A DNA stretch of 64,000 nucleotides from Pseudozobellia sp. WGM2 (GCF_017810075.1 NZ_JADNYK010000003.1:372001-436000); one strand, 5' to 3'. Shown: positions 35,463 to 44,935, numbered from the stretch's first letter. Notes: generated from the letters alone by a model not told the origin. Numbers and translations are program-made.

Positions 35463-36017
35463 TTATATTAACACAAAGTTTTCTAAACTAAATGAATATT
35501 AACTCATAAAAACTCTTAAAGCTTTAGACTATCTACAACTTTAAAAATTAACAATATCAAAACACGGGGGAGGGTGTGAAGTTATATTATTATCATAGAA
35601 TGAACAAGTATTCAAATGAATAACTATCGTTTCTCAAAAATAGCAAAAACATAAATAACTAACCAATTACGTAAAAATTAAAAGTTCGCGCAAAGCAGCA
35701 GACCACGACCCCAAAAAAAAAGAGAGTTCCTACATTTCAAATAAAAGGTATAAATTCAATACATAGTATATAAGCGCTGTTTTCTCTTTGAGAAAAATGA
35801 TAGCTGGTTAAAATTTCGCAATTTAACCTAAAAATTTTAAAGTTGACCGATAGTATGCATAACCCCATCTAATTTTTGATATTTTTGAGCTATTATTCCA
35901 TGCTATCATTTTATGATAAGAATTCTTCTTCTTTTTTCGGGCAAAACACTTAATTTTCTTACGAATACATCCCTCTTTCCCCATAGATTTTAAATGATAC
36001 TATAAACAAAGTCGACC
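35463..36017. other. 555-base region between divergent cysC and GtrB-like genes
   Basis: AT-rich. Holds the cysC promoter candidate, an imperfect inverted repeat at 35806-35828 (GGTTAAA...TTTAACC), and a lone -7-like TATTTTTG at 35880-35887 facing the plus-strand gene without a -33 partner. No coding frame is evident. Confidence 0.6.
35635..35666 (-). promoter_or_regulatory. Candidate promoter of the APS kinase gene
   Basis: On the minus strand TTG (35666-35664), a 21-base spacer, then TATTTTTG (35642-35635), fitting the flavobacterial consensus. It would give a leader of about 175 bases. Confidence 0.4.
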
Positions 36018-37082
36018 ATGACCTTACCAAAAGACCAAACCAATTTGAATAAGCCCCTTGTTAGCATTATATTGCCGGCCTTTAACGAAGAGGCTATCAT
36101 TGAGAAAAATGTAGGCCAGTTATACGTCTACCTGAAGACCCTTGACCATTTATACCGATGGCAAGTCATGATCATCAATGACGGTAGCAGTGACGGAACG
36201 GCAGCCATTGCCGACCAGCTTGCGGAAACCTATGATGATTTGGAAATTCACCATCACATCGTCAATCGAAATTTGGGCACGGCCTTACGAACCGGATTTG
36301 CGCATAGCAAAGGTGATTATGTAGTCGTACTCGATATCGATTTGAGCTATTCGGTGGAACATGTAGGGCAATTATTGGCGGAAATTACGGCCACCCAGTC
36401 CGATATGGTTATCGCCTCGCCCTATATGAAAGGCGGAAAAAATACGGCCGTGCCCCGAATGCGCCTTTGGCTCAGCAAAACGGTCAATTTTATGATGAAA
36501 ACCGCTTCGCGATTGGATATTTGTACGTTCACGGGAATGGTACGAGCCTATAAAGGCGATTTTATTCGCAACCTCAACACCAAATCGAGCACCTTTGATA
36601 TCAATTCGGAAATTCTGCTCAAGGCCTATATGCTACGCGCAAGAATCATTGAAATACCGGCCCACCTCGATTGGTCGGAACAACAAAAACTAGGAAATAC
36701 CCGTACTTCGAGCCTACGGATCGTCATGGGCATTTTTAACGGACTGGCGAACAGCTTTATGTTCAGACCCTATATGTTCTTTTGGTTGTTGGGCATTTTT
36801 ATTCTGATTCCCTCGCTGTACATTATCGCCTATATTTTTGTGGATGCTTTTAGATTGTATCCGGATACTCTGGGAATGGCCGATGATTTCGGACACCGAT
36901 TCGCTTTGGCCGTATCGGAAGTATTTAGGCAACGCCCCTATTCTTTTATTATTGGGGGAATTAGCCTGATCGTTTCCATTCAATTACTAAGTTTGGGCTT
37001 TATTTCCCTGCAAAAAAAGCGTTATTTCGATGAGCTTTTTCATTTGAATTCGAATATTCTGAGAAATGTTAACAAATTCTAA
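36018..37082 (+). CDS. GT2 polyprenyl-phosphate sugar synthase (GtrB/DPM1-like)
   Basis: 354 residues. GT-A domain with SIILPAFNEEAIIEKNV (16-32), NDGSSDGT (54-61), RNLGTALRTGF and the metal motif DID (106-108), then two C-terminal membrane segments (about 250-275 and 312-332) as in GtrB. Role: transfer of a sugar from a nucleotide donor to undecaprenyl phosphate, giving the donor used by GT-C enzymes. Its stop overlaps the following GT-C gene by 17 bases. Confidence 0.88.
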   Translation: MTLPKDQTNLNKPLVSIILPAFNEEAIIEKNVGQLYVYLKTLDHLYRWQVMIINDGSSDGTAAIADQLAETYDDLEIHHHIVNRNLGTALRTGFAHSKGDYVVVLDIDLSYSVEHVGQLLAEITATQSDMVIASPYMKGGKNTAVPRMRLWLSKTVNFMMKTASRLDICTFTGMVRAYKGDFIRNLNTKSSTFDINSEILLKAYMLRARIIEIPAHLDWSEQQKLGNTRTSSLRIVMGIFNGLANSFMFRPYMFFWLLGIFILIPSLYIIAYIFVDAFRLYPDTLGMADDFGHRFALAVSEVFRQRPYSFIIGGISLIVSIQLLSLGFISLQKKRYFDELFHLNSNILRNVNKF

Positions 37083-38385
37083 ATTGATGTTTTATCTCAC
37101 GAGCAAAGAGAAAATAGTATTTCCCCTTCTTCTTGTACTATATATTCTAATAATTATTTGTTTTTCGCAAAGCAAATTAACAGGAGATGAAAGTAGGTAC
37201 TATCGTTACGCTGTTAATATTACGCAAGGGTTTTATGAAGCCAAAGATAATCCCAGTTTAGGAAATGGACCGGGCTATCCATTGCTAATCGCCCCTTTCA
37301 TAGGTTTAGGAATACCTCTGATTTATACAAAAATATTAAATGCCTTTCTATTATTTTTCTCTTTGATGTTTTTCAAAAAAACAGTTGACCTGTATTCTAA
37401 ATCTAAGTACACAATCAATTTCATTATTATTCTAGGTTTGTACCCTCCACTTCTTAGATGGTTACCTTATATGTATTCTGAAACCTTTGCATTTTTTAGT
37501 ATGTGCGGCCTAATCTTTTTTTTATGCAAAGTGTTTCAAAAAGAAAAGTTAGAATTAAAATACGTTTTGGCTTCCACTCTTTTTCTAGGACTACTTGTCA
37601 TCATAAAAGTCATTTATTTACACGTAGTGCTCGCCGCAATTTTTTTAATCGGTATTGCAATTTTAATTTGGAAAAATAAAAGAAAACCACTGAAAAGTGC
37701 TGCCCTTATCTTGATTGGAAGCGTCCTAGTGATTTCTCCTTACCTGTTTTATGCATACAACTTAACCGGAAAGTTATTTTACTTAGGAACCGCAGGAGGT
37801 GAAATATTATACCATCGATCTACCCCTTTTGAAAACGAATTTGGCAATTGGTTTGCTATTGAAGATGTGATATACGGAGATGAGGCAACCTATAAAGCAG
37901 ACGAAGCATACACTAATCTTAGTCAGCTATCAAAAAACCATAAAGAAAAGTTTGTTCCCCTATTAAATTTGACCCATATCGAACAAGATAGTATACTAAA
38001 ATCGATGGCTATCGATAATATGATAAACCACCCCCTTAAATATGTCAAGAATACAGTTGCCAATATAGGCCGGCTTTTTATTCATTACCCCTTTTCGTAT
38101 AGAAGTCAAAATTTAAACATGTTTGGATACATGATTCCCAATTCTATCTTGCTCTTTGTATTTTCAGTATTATTTTTTACCAATTTGTATAAAAAAAGAC
38201 TACTAAATCTACCTTTTGCTATAAAATTAACTCTAATTTTCGCCTTATTATACACCAGTGCACTAATTGTATTAGATGGAAGAGGAAGAAATTTTATTGT
38301 AATAGTACCTATAGTATTGCTTTATATTGCATATAATTTGATAGTTCAGTATAAACTATGCTCTCAAAACAAAAATAATGAGTAA
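37066..38385 (+). CDS. GT-C fold membrane glycosyltransferase, copy 2
   Basis: 439 residues, about ten membrane segments. GDE (40-42) with RYYRYAV, GPGYP, YPPLLRWLPYMYSE and the GGEILYHRSTPFENEFGNW segment match copy 1 at 33156-34403 in the same order, so the two are clear paralogues. It should use the polyprenyl-phosphate sugar made by the overlapping upstream gene. Two GT-C copies suggest two acceptor positions or two sugars. A start at 37087 is also possible. Confidence 0.82.
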   Translation: MLTNSKLMFYLTSKEKIVFPLLLVLYILIIICFSQSKLTGDESRYYRYAVNITQGFYEAKDNPSLGNGPGYPLLIAPFIGLGIPLIYTKILNAFLLFFSLMFFKKTVDLYSKSKYTINFIIILGLYPPLLRWLPYMYSETFAFFSMCGLIFFLCKVFQKEKLELKYVLASTLFLGLLVIIKVIYLHVVLAAIFLIGIAILIWKNKRKPLKSAALILIGSVLVISPYLFYAYNLTGKLFYLGTAGGEILYHRSTPFENEFGNWFAIEDVIYGDEATYKADEAYTNLSQLSKNHKEKFVPLLNLTHIEQDSILKSMAIDNMINHPLKYVKNTVANIGRLFIHYPFSYRSQNLNMFGYMIPNSILLFVFSVLFFTNLYKKRLLNLPFAIKLTLIFALLYTSALIVLDGRGRNFIVIVPIVLLYIAYNLIVQYKLCSQNKNNE

Positions 38386-38436
38386 TCAATAATACATCAC
38401 CTAACTCTTCACAACCTAGAGAAACACAATTATTTA

Positions 38437-38475
38437 CTAAGACCTTACCGCCGAATAGGCATCTTTACCTTCAAA
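38437..38475 (-). pseudogene. Relic of a polysaccharide-lyase 3' end
   Basis: Read on the minus strand directly after the SAT-like stop, a short frame encodes GKDAYSAV followed by R, S and TAG. The last codons of the large lyase at 39167 encode GKDAYSAVAP. At DNA level 38447-38469 matches 39177-39199 at 20 of 23 positions. It marks either a fourth, deleted lyase gene or a scar left when the SAT-like gene entered. Confidence 0.55.
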
Positions 38476-39090
38476 TTAGGCTATAAACTTAGCTCGTAGT
38501 TCTTCGATTCTTTTTACCCGTGAGGCATATTTACCGGATTCGCCGTACCACGCAGGCAGTTCCTTTTTAACAGCAGCTGGCATTCCGACCAATAACAAAT
38601 TCGACCCGGCAAATGATTTATTGACCATTGAATTGGCAGCAATGGATATATTGTTCCCCAATTCCACTTCATTACCCATAATCTGGGCCCCGGAAGACAA
38701 ATACAACGCATCACCAATTTTTTTACCTTCCCCACCAATACAAGTAGCCGTATGCAAAACACAAAAATTACCGGCCTTTGTGTGTTCGTTAATGACGATG
38801 GTGCCGTAATGGGGAATGAGCAAACCGTAGCCAAATACATTATAGCCAATACTAAAGCCCAATCGTACGCCCAGTTTTTTGAACTTCCAATTATGATAGA
38901 AATAACCTGGCCCTTTCTTCGAAGTGTTTTTATAATAGGCTACTTTACGCATGGAACGCTGATACCCCAAAATATCATCGGCTTTGAAAAAATCGGTAAT
39001 ATATTCCTTTAGCGCCTTCTTTTCCGCCTTGCCCGCCATGACCCTATCGGCTGTGATGTAGAAATGCAATTCCTTTTTTGATGAAATCAT
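38476..39090 (-). CDS. Serine-acetyltransferase-like hexapeptide protein
   Basis: 204 residues. After a helical N-terminal part (1-95), left-handed beta-helix repeats run through about 95-185 (IGYNVFGYGLLIPHYGTIVI, IGGEGKKIGDALYLSSGA, LGNNISIAANSMV), closing with the GMPAAVKKE tail typical of SAT/colanic-acid acyltransferases. Role: O-acetylation of a sugar precursor. It is the last gene of locus B on this strand, 76 bases after the large lyase gene, and lies between a lyase end and a degenerate copy of that end. Confidence 0.82.
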   Translation of the reverse strand: MISSKKELHFYITADRVMAGKAEKKALKEYITDFFKADDILGYQRSMRKVAYYKNTSKKGPGYFYHNWKFKKLGVRLGFSIGYNVFGYGLLIPHYGTIVINEHTKAGNFCVLHTATCIGGEGKKIGDALYLSSGAQIMGNEVELGNNISIAANSMVNKSFAGSNLLLVGMPAAVKKELPAWYGESGKYASRVKRIEELRAKFIA

Positions 39091-39166
39091 AGGCTAGTCG
39101 GCAAACATTATCGTTTTCCAAAAGTAAAGCATACAAGACGATTTCCTTTTGTTTTTAAGGAAAGAC

Positions 39167-42100
39167 TTAAGGTGCCACCGCTGAGTAGGCGTCTTTACCA
39201 TAATCTGCATCGCCCGGTCTTCTGGTAATCATTCGTAGGGTTCCCATATAGGTTTCCAACGTATGAATGCCCTGGGCAGCAGACTGGTCTACATACGACT
39301 TATCTCTCCACGGCCACTTATAAATACCCCACTTTGGATTTCCCCCAACAGGGTTGGAAGCCCTAATCGTACGTTCTTTTTTATCGTGCACCTTATTACC
39401 GTTCATCCAAACCTGTAGAAGACCATCATTGTTATCACCCCAAACCACATGCACAACAATATTAACCGTTTGTCCTGCTCGTGGAATAATACCGGTGGGA
39501 TAATATTTATTTTTAGATTCGGTACTGTTCACTACATGAATTTCTCCGGGTACCTTACTACCGGCTCCACCATCACTGATGACCCAAAATGCCAATAAGG
39601 GATTTTGGCCATTGGTACCTTCATGGGTCTGAAAAAACAACCACTGTACTTTTTCATCAATTTTATAGTTGTTTCCGAAAGTATAGCTCCAACCCATCCA
39701 CTCTTCGGTTCCCTTGGGATGGTTGACCTTCCAAGGCAGGGTACTGATTTCAGCCCTCATGTTGTAATTATTATTACACCAACTGCCAGGGGTAGGTGAT
39801 TGCGGACTTACTTTAAATTTTATTCTATTACCTTCTTTGGTCACCTGTCTTTCATAGCATTCAGAACTAATCTTTAATTCGTTATTGCTAAAGTTATAAC
39901 CGTCTGTATTGGAGTAGTTAGGAATACTGACATTGTTCCAACACCAGATTTTTTTCCCTGTGTCATTGGCGTACCCGCCGCCAACACTACATGGAATTTG
40001 CGACATAGTAACAGGATCGGTAACCGTGATATCAATTGATTGACTACTGCTGAGTCCCTCTTGATCAATAACCGTTAGCACCACATTATAAGGGCCAGAA
40101 TTGTTAAACGTATATGAAGTATTGCTACCGGAAAGGTTACGACCATCTATGCTCCAAGAATAATTTACGATACCCTTATCGTCGGTGGATGCACTACCAT
40201 TGAAATCGACTTTTAGAGGAGCTTCCCCTGTAAGCTTACTGGCAGAAAATTGTGCATTGGGTGCTTCATTGGCAGCAGGGTTTACGACAACACTAACCGT
40301 TTTGGTAGATGTAAGTCCGTCTTCATCGGCAACTGTAAGAGCAACGATATAAGTACCAGGAGTCTCAAAAGTATGCGACGGATTTGCTGTATTGGATGTT
40401 GACCCATCTTTAAAATCCCAAAAATAAGAGGAGATACCATAATCATCGGTAGAATCTTCTGCATCGAATTGCACTTCAAATGGTGCCGAACCACTGGTCG
40501 TATTTACTTTTGGCCGACTGATGGGGGCCTCATTTTCCGGTTCATTTACTTTAATAGTAATAGTTTCAGTATCAGAAAGCCCCTGTTCATCACTTACCTT
40601 CAACTCTACAGCAAAGGTCCCAGATTTATCAAAAGTATGAGTAGGGTTGGAAACAGTTGATGTTTGACCATCCTTAAAGTTCCATGCATATGATTTGACA
40701 CCATTATCATCGGTTGATTCGCTACCTGTGAATTTAATTTCGAGCGGTACTTGTCCTGAACTAACATTGGCACTGATTTTTGCATTTGGAGCCTCATTTT
40801 CATGTTCAGTAACGGAAATGGTAACGGTTTCCTTATCCGTCAATCCTTGTTCGTCGGTAACGGTAAGTTCTACCGAATATGACCCCGCTTCTGTAAATGT
40901 ATGGGTAGGGTTTGAAGTATTGGAAGAATTACCATCTTTAAAGTTCCAAGCATACGACTTTATACTTTTGTCGTCGGTAGAAGCACTACCCGTAAATTTC
41001 ACTTCTAAAGGCACCAGACCTGAGGAAGTGCTCGTCGATATCTTAGCTATAGGCGCCTCATTGGAAGGGGCAGAAATTATAATGGTAACAGAACCTGAGG
41101 ATGTAAGGCCCTCAGCATCTTTCACCACTAGTTTTGCCTCATAGCTACCCTCTTCAGAAAACGTATGTTCAGGGTTTTTTGAGGATGACGTTCCTCCATC
41201 ACCAAATGACCAAGCATATGAAACCACTGCTTTGTCATCGGAAGAATTATCGCCATTAAAGACCACTTTTAACGGTAGCACACCCTTGGTAGGGCTTGCA
41301 CTGGCAACGGCCGTTGGTGCATCATTCGATGGTGGTAAGGGAGCAGGTTCTTCAGGGGCGGGCTCTTCAATCACTGAGTCCTCTACAACCGGCTCTTCAG
41401 GCGCTGGCTCCTCTTGAGAAGGTTCTTCTACTACAGGTTCTTCGGTTATAGGTTCTTCTTGAGCGGGCTCCTCGGTTACAGGTTCCTCTGCCGTTGGTTG
41501 CTCTTGAGAAGGCTCTTCGCTGACAGTTTCTTCTTCCTCTGGCTCTTCGGCGACCGGTTCATCGGTCACTGGCTGTTCTTGAGGAGTATCACCTTGAGAA
41601 GGTTCTTCGGTAGGTTCTTCAGTCGCGGGCACTTCTTGAGATGGTTGCTCAGCCTTGGGTTCTTCTGGTTCACTAGGTGCCGAAACTTCCTCTTGTGGCT
41701 CTTCCACCGCAATTGGGGTGTCAACAGGTTCGGGCAATTCGATCTCTTCAGTACCCACGGGCACTTCATATTGAACGACCAAATGGCTACCTCCCTTAGC
41801 ACTTTCTTTTGAGGCAAATGCCAAATCATCGCCGCCTTTGTGGTCTAACACCAGTGATGTTTTCGAAGCAGGAATACCCAGGGTATCCAATTCAATTAAA
41901 ATGGTGTTGTTGATTCTATAATCTTGATTCACTTCACCTAATTGAACACCAGTTTCGGGAGCTGACTCCAGCGATAGGTCAATTTCATTCCAATCGTTGT
42001 TCAACCCTTCATATACCAATATTTCTCCATCACCATCATCAGTATTAATAGTGAATTCTAGACTTGCCGCTACGATATTTCCCTCTAAAGAATCGATAGG

Positions 42101-42445
42101 ACTTAAATCAAACATCAAATAACTTGTACGCCTACCTTCTTCTAACCTTACTATCGAATCGTTATGACCTACTCCATTTTGTAAAAAGGCATCATTGACA
42201 GGAGGAAAAACCACGGTTCTTATCTCATATTCAATTTGTTTTTCAATGGGCGCCTCATCTTTTGGCGAAATAGTATCTGTTTCTATAGGTTCTTCACTTA
42301 AAGAACCATTGATAGAAGGGTTGTTTTCATTCAATACCGCACTCCTTAGGGTATCAACATCTTTACTACATGAAATAATTATCAGAAAGGTTGCAATTAC
42401 AAAACACGACAATCGGCACCATGTACCATGGGTTAGGTTCTTCAT
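39167..42445 (-). CDS. Large secreted lipoprotein: DNRLRE-like domain, E/P stalk, five PKD domains, jelly-roll polysaccharide lyase
   Basis: 1092 residues. Lipobox IISC (Cys26). Order: a DNRLRE/CBM96-like domain (about 70-228); a Glu/Pro-rich repeat stalk (235-373); five PKD domains (about 375-460, 461-549, 550-637, 638-724, 725-810); and a catalytic domain (815-1092). The last has RAE (897-899), QTHEG (939-943) and IYKW (1041-1044), the R/Q-H/Y-K pattern of jelly-roll lyases (PL7/PL13/PL20-like; PF14099 is my best match), plus four conserved Cys that could form disulfides. Role: cleaving a uronic-acid polymer at the cell surface. The same domain occurs in two nearby genes. The family is inferred from motifs. 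Confidence 0.78.
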   Translation of the reverse strand: MKNLTHGTWCRLSCFVIATFLIIISCSKDVDTLRSAVLNENNPSINGSLSEEPIETDTISPKDEAPIEKQIEYEIRTVVFPPVNDAFLQNGVGHNDSIVRLEEGRRTSYLMFDLSPIDSLEGNIVAASLEFTINTDDGDGEILVYEGLNNDWNEIDLSLESAPETGVQLGEVNQDYRINNTILIELDTLGIPASKTSLVLDHKGGDDLAFASKESAKGGSHLVVQYEVPVGTEEIELPEPVDTPIAVEEPQEEVSAPSEPEEPKAEQPSQEVPATEEPTEEPSQGDTPQEQPVTDEPVAEEPEEEETVSEEPSQEQPTAEEPVTEEPAQEEPITEEPVVEEPSQEEPAPEEPVVEDSVIEEPAPEEPAPLPPSNDAPTAVASASPTKGVLPLKVVFNGDNSSDDKAVVSYAWSFGDGGTSSSKNPEHTFSEEGSYEAKLVVKDAEGLTSSGSVTIIISAPSNEAPIAKISTSTSSGLVPLEVKFTGSASTDDKSIKSYAWNFKDGNSSNTSNPTHTFTEAGSYSVELTVTDEQGLTDKETVTISVTEHENEAPNAKISANVSSGQVPLEIKFTGSESTDDNGVKSYAWNFKDGQTSTVSNPTHTFDKSGTFAVELKVSDEQGLSDTETITIKVNEPENEAPISRPKVNTTSGSAPFEVQFDAEDSTDDYGISSYFWDFKDGSTSNTANPSHTFETPGTYIVALTVADEDGLTSTKTVSVVVNPAANEAPNAQFSASKLTGEAPLKVDFNGSASTDDKGIVNYSWSIDGRNLSGSNTSYTFNNSGPYNVVLTVIDQEGLSSSQSIDITVTDPVTMSQIPCSVGGGYANDTGKKIWCWNNVSIPNYSNTDGYNFSNNELKISSECYERQVTKEGNRIKFKVSPQSPTPGSWCNNNYNMRAEISTLPWKVNHPKGTEEWMGWSYTFGNNYKIDEKVQWLFFQTHEGTNGQNPLLAFWVISDGGAGSKVPGEIHVVNSTESKNKYYPTGIIPRAGQTVNIVVHVVWGDNNDGLLQVWMNGNKVHDKKERTIRASNPVGGNPKWGIYKWPWRDKSYVDQSAAQGIHTLETYMGTLRMITRRPGDADYGKDAYSAVAP
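41327..41740 (-). repeat. In-frame EEP/EEPxxEEP repeat stalk of the large lyase
   Basis: About 138 codons of degenerate Glu-Glu-Pro units (EEPVTEEPAQEEPITEEP type) with a GGTTCTTC-like period on the plus strand. It should form a stiff, highly acidic spacer between the lipid anchor side and the PKD domains. Repeats of this kind can change copy number by slippage. Confidence 0.8.
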
Positions 42446-42619
42446 AAATTGTGGGGCTAATTATGAAAGTTAAAAATTCGTTCTCCGCGCTATATACGGG
42501 AGCAGGTCTATTTTTAGCCTACGAAATACCAAAAAAATCGATGAAATGCACTAAAATTTTAGTAGACAATGCTAAGAAATTAAAATATGAGTCAAATTAA
42601 ATTACCTCTACTCTCCAAC

Positions 42620-43429
42620 CTAGCTTTTGTTAATCAAGTTATCAAGGCTTTTTTTATTTTTCATAATATATTTTGGCGCATCTTTATGATGAATACCATC
42701 AGAAGAAAGAATTGAATCGTAATACATTATCGAACTGAAATAATCAAGCAAACTTTTTTTCGAATTCATATCAAAACGTTCAACATCCTTTTTCATATTT
42801 GAAGGTAAGGGTGGACTTTTAAATACGAACTCAACATTATTAACATTACATAATGAATCCATTTTTTTTATGTACTTCATATTTAATTTTGAAATGGTCA
42901 AATTACCTACATCCGTTTGATTGGTCAATGAATCGGGCAATTTAAAATTTGAAAATTTATATGTTAGAATATTCTCTTTAGGATACAATGTATTCAGGTA
43001 TGACCTATCATTGTGTTCAAGGTGCCCTAACAATGGGGAAAAGGGCTTCATAAAATAATTGTAAGTGTATTTTTGATTTAAGGATGAGGTAAGGGTAACC
43101 GGATTAATTAGTAAAACCACCCTTTTTAAATCTGGATTATTCGCGATTTGCCCTTTCAATAAAAGATAATTCCCGGGCACCTCATAACTTTGGTTCTCAC
43201 AAAGGCAATAGGTATCACTATTCTTGGTTTCGGAATAGAACTGTTTACAAACGGAGTCACCCAGTAAAATTGTTTTTGCCTTAATATCGGTTGATATAGC
43301 CTTTGAGACTAAATCATATATTTCTTTAGATTCATTTAGGAACAAGGACCATGGGGTTCTAAAAAAAAGTATTACCACCCCAATCGGAAGTAGATAAAAC
43401 TTAATTAAATGTGATATAAACTTTTTCAA
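42620..43429 (-). CDS. Membrane-anchored SGNH-like protein, partner of the MBOAT acyltransferase
   Basis: 269 residues. An N-terminal anchor (about 9-24), then ILLGDSVCKQ (54-63) with GDS as block I, and a C-terminal SSDGIHH segment in which D244 and H247 form the DxxH of SGNH hydrolases. The gene overlaps the MBOAT gene by 4 bases. AlgJ/AlgX- and DltD-type partners of MBOAT proteins have this topology and pass acyl groups to extracellular polymers. Expected role: periplasmic O-acylation of the locus B polymer. Confidence 0.7.
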   Translation of the reverse strand: MKKFISHLIKFYLLPIGVVILFFRTPWSLFLNESKEIYDLVSKAISTDIKAKTILLGDSVCKQFYSETKNSDTYCLCENQSYEVPGNYLLLKGQIANNPDLKRVVLLINPVTLTSSLNQKYTYNYFMKPFSPLLGHLEHNDRSYLNTLYPKENILTYKFSNFKLPDSLTNQTDVGNLTISKLNMKYIKKMDSLCNVNNVEFVFKSPPLPSNMKKDVERFDMNSKKSLLDYFSSIMYYDSILSSDGIHHKDAPKYIMKNKKSLDNLINKS

Positions 43430-44847
43430 AACTGGAAGTAAATAAATGATTGTTGGGTGCCGAATTTTGCGAAAATCAACACTAAAAAAACCAAGGTAAG
43501 TACCAACCAGACGAATTTATTAACATTTGAAAGGCGCTCATCTTTTCTAAGAAACCATTCGACAATGACAAAAGGCAAAATATAAAAGAACAAATAATCT
43601 TTAAAAGATATATGGTATGAAAAGTCAAGAAATATCCTCTTCAAGTAATCCCAGGCCATAACAGTACTTTCACTCCTAAAAAAAACCCATGCTAGGGTAA
43701 CAAAGAAAAAATTACTTCCCATTTGCCATAATTCACGAACAGACGGAATATTATTCTTCTCAGCAACCACTGAGCTTACAAATCTTCTGTTAGTACTTAA
43801 AATAAAAGATGGCACGTACAAAAGGGCATGAATAAGGCCCCAGATAATAAAGGTCCAATTAGCTCCATGCCAAAAACCACTCACCAAAAAAATAACAAAA
43901 ATGTTTCTTAAGGAAACCCATTTCCCCCCTCGAGACCCCCCTACTGGGATATAAAGATAATCTCTAAACCATGTGGAAAGCGAAATATGCCATCGACGCC
44001 AAAATTCGCCAATATCTCTGGAAAAATATGGAAACTTAAAATTGGACATAAGCTCAAATCCAAAAAGCTTAGACACCCCGATAGCAATATCAGAATACCC
44101 GCTGAAATCACAATATATTTGAAAAGCAAAAAATATGGCTCCGAAAAACAAGGTTCCGCCATCTAAATCATGATAATTTGAAAAGATATTATCAACTACC
44201 GGCGCTAATGAATCGGCAATAACAACCTTCTTGAACATTCCCCATACAATTAATCGCAAACCTTGTATCGCAATGCCGGAATTGAATTGTCTTTTACTTA
44301 AAATTTGAGGCAAGAGATTGGTTGCCCTTTCTATAGGACCTGCCACTAATTGTGGAAAGAAGGAAACAAAGGAAGCAAAGGAAATAAAATCTTTTGTTGG
44401 TTTGAGATTACGCCTATACACATCTATAGTATATGACATGGTTTGAAAGGTATAAAATGATATACCAACAGGCAAAATGATTTGAAGGGTAAAGGTGTCT
44501 TCGACCTTATATCCGAACGAATCTAAAAGTTCAACCCAAGAATCGATAAAGAAGTTGAAATATTTAAAAAAGCCAAGCACCCCCAAATTAAAAATCATAC
44601 TTACATACAATAGGGAACGCCTAGAAGCTTTGGACTCTGTACTATCAATACTTTGACCGATTATATAGTCGACTATTGTAGATAAAAATATGAGAAGTAA
44701 AAACCGATAATCCCACCAGCCATAAAAAACATAAGAACTAACAAGAATAAGAACATTCTGTAAACGAAGACTACCGGCAAAAACGAACCAGTATAGTAAA
44801 AAAACTGTAGGTAAAAATAAAAGAAACTCAATGGAATTGAATAACAT
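43426..44847 (-). CDS. MBOAT-family O-acyltransferase (AlgI-like)
   Basis: 473 residues, about eleven membrane segments. MBOAT landmarks are present: QLVAGPIERA (about 166-175), FWRRWHISLSTWFRDYLYIP (282-301) and the catalytic-type His in SGFWHGANW (His327), with a second His at 340. AlgI-type proteins move acyl groups across the membrane for acetylation of alginate or cellulose. Here it should serve acylation of the locus B polysaccharide with the SGNH-like partner downstream. A promoter candidate lies 90 bases upstream. Confidence 0.92.
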   Translation of the reverse strand: MLFNSIEFLLFLPTVFLLYWFVFAGSLRLQNVLILVSSYVFYGWWDYRFLLLIFLSTIVDYIIGQSIDSTESKASRRSLLYVSMIFNLGVLGFFKYFNFFIDSWVELLDSFGYKVEDTFTLQIILPVGISFYTFQTMSYTIDVYRRNLKPTKDFISFASFVSFFPQLVAGPIERATNLLPQILSKRQFNSGIAIQGLRLIVWGMFKKVVIADSLAPVVDNIFSNYHDLDGGTLFFGAIFFAFQIYCDFSGYSDIAIGVSKLFGFELMSNFKFPYFSRDIGEFWRRWHISLSTWFRDYLYIPVGGSRGGKWVSLRNIFVIFLVSGFWHGANWTFIIWGLIHALLYVPSFILSTNRRFVSSVVAEKNNIPSVRELWQMGSNFFFVTLAWVFFRSESTVMAWDYLKRIFLDFSYHISFKDYLFFYILPFVIVEWFLRKDERLSNVNKFVWLVLTLVFLVLIFAKFGTQQSFIYFQF

Positions 44848-44935
44848 TCCCTTTTTTTGGTTTGGTTGTTATTTCATCGACAATATACAAGCCCAGCTAC
44901 TTGGCAGCCTTAACTATTGACGATGTACGAGCAAA

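Noticed and set aside
28741-35710. Repeated AGACCACGACC at 28741-28751 and 35700-35710
   Set aside because: Only 11 bases, with no extended similarity around either copy; probably chance.
39142-39163. Hairpin TTTCCTT...AAGGAAA just after the large lyase stop, as a terminator
   Set aside because: Seven AT-rich pairs and no U-run follow; it may slow polymerase but cannot be called.
39167-42445. Regular repeats that could suggest a CRISPR array or DNA satellite
   Set aside because: They are in frame and translate into PKD domains and a Glu/Pro stalk; there are no unique spacers between constant repeats.
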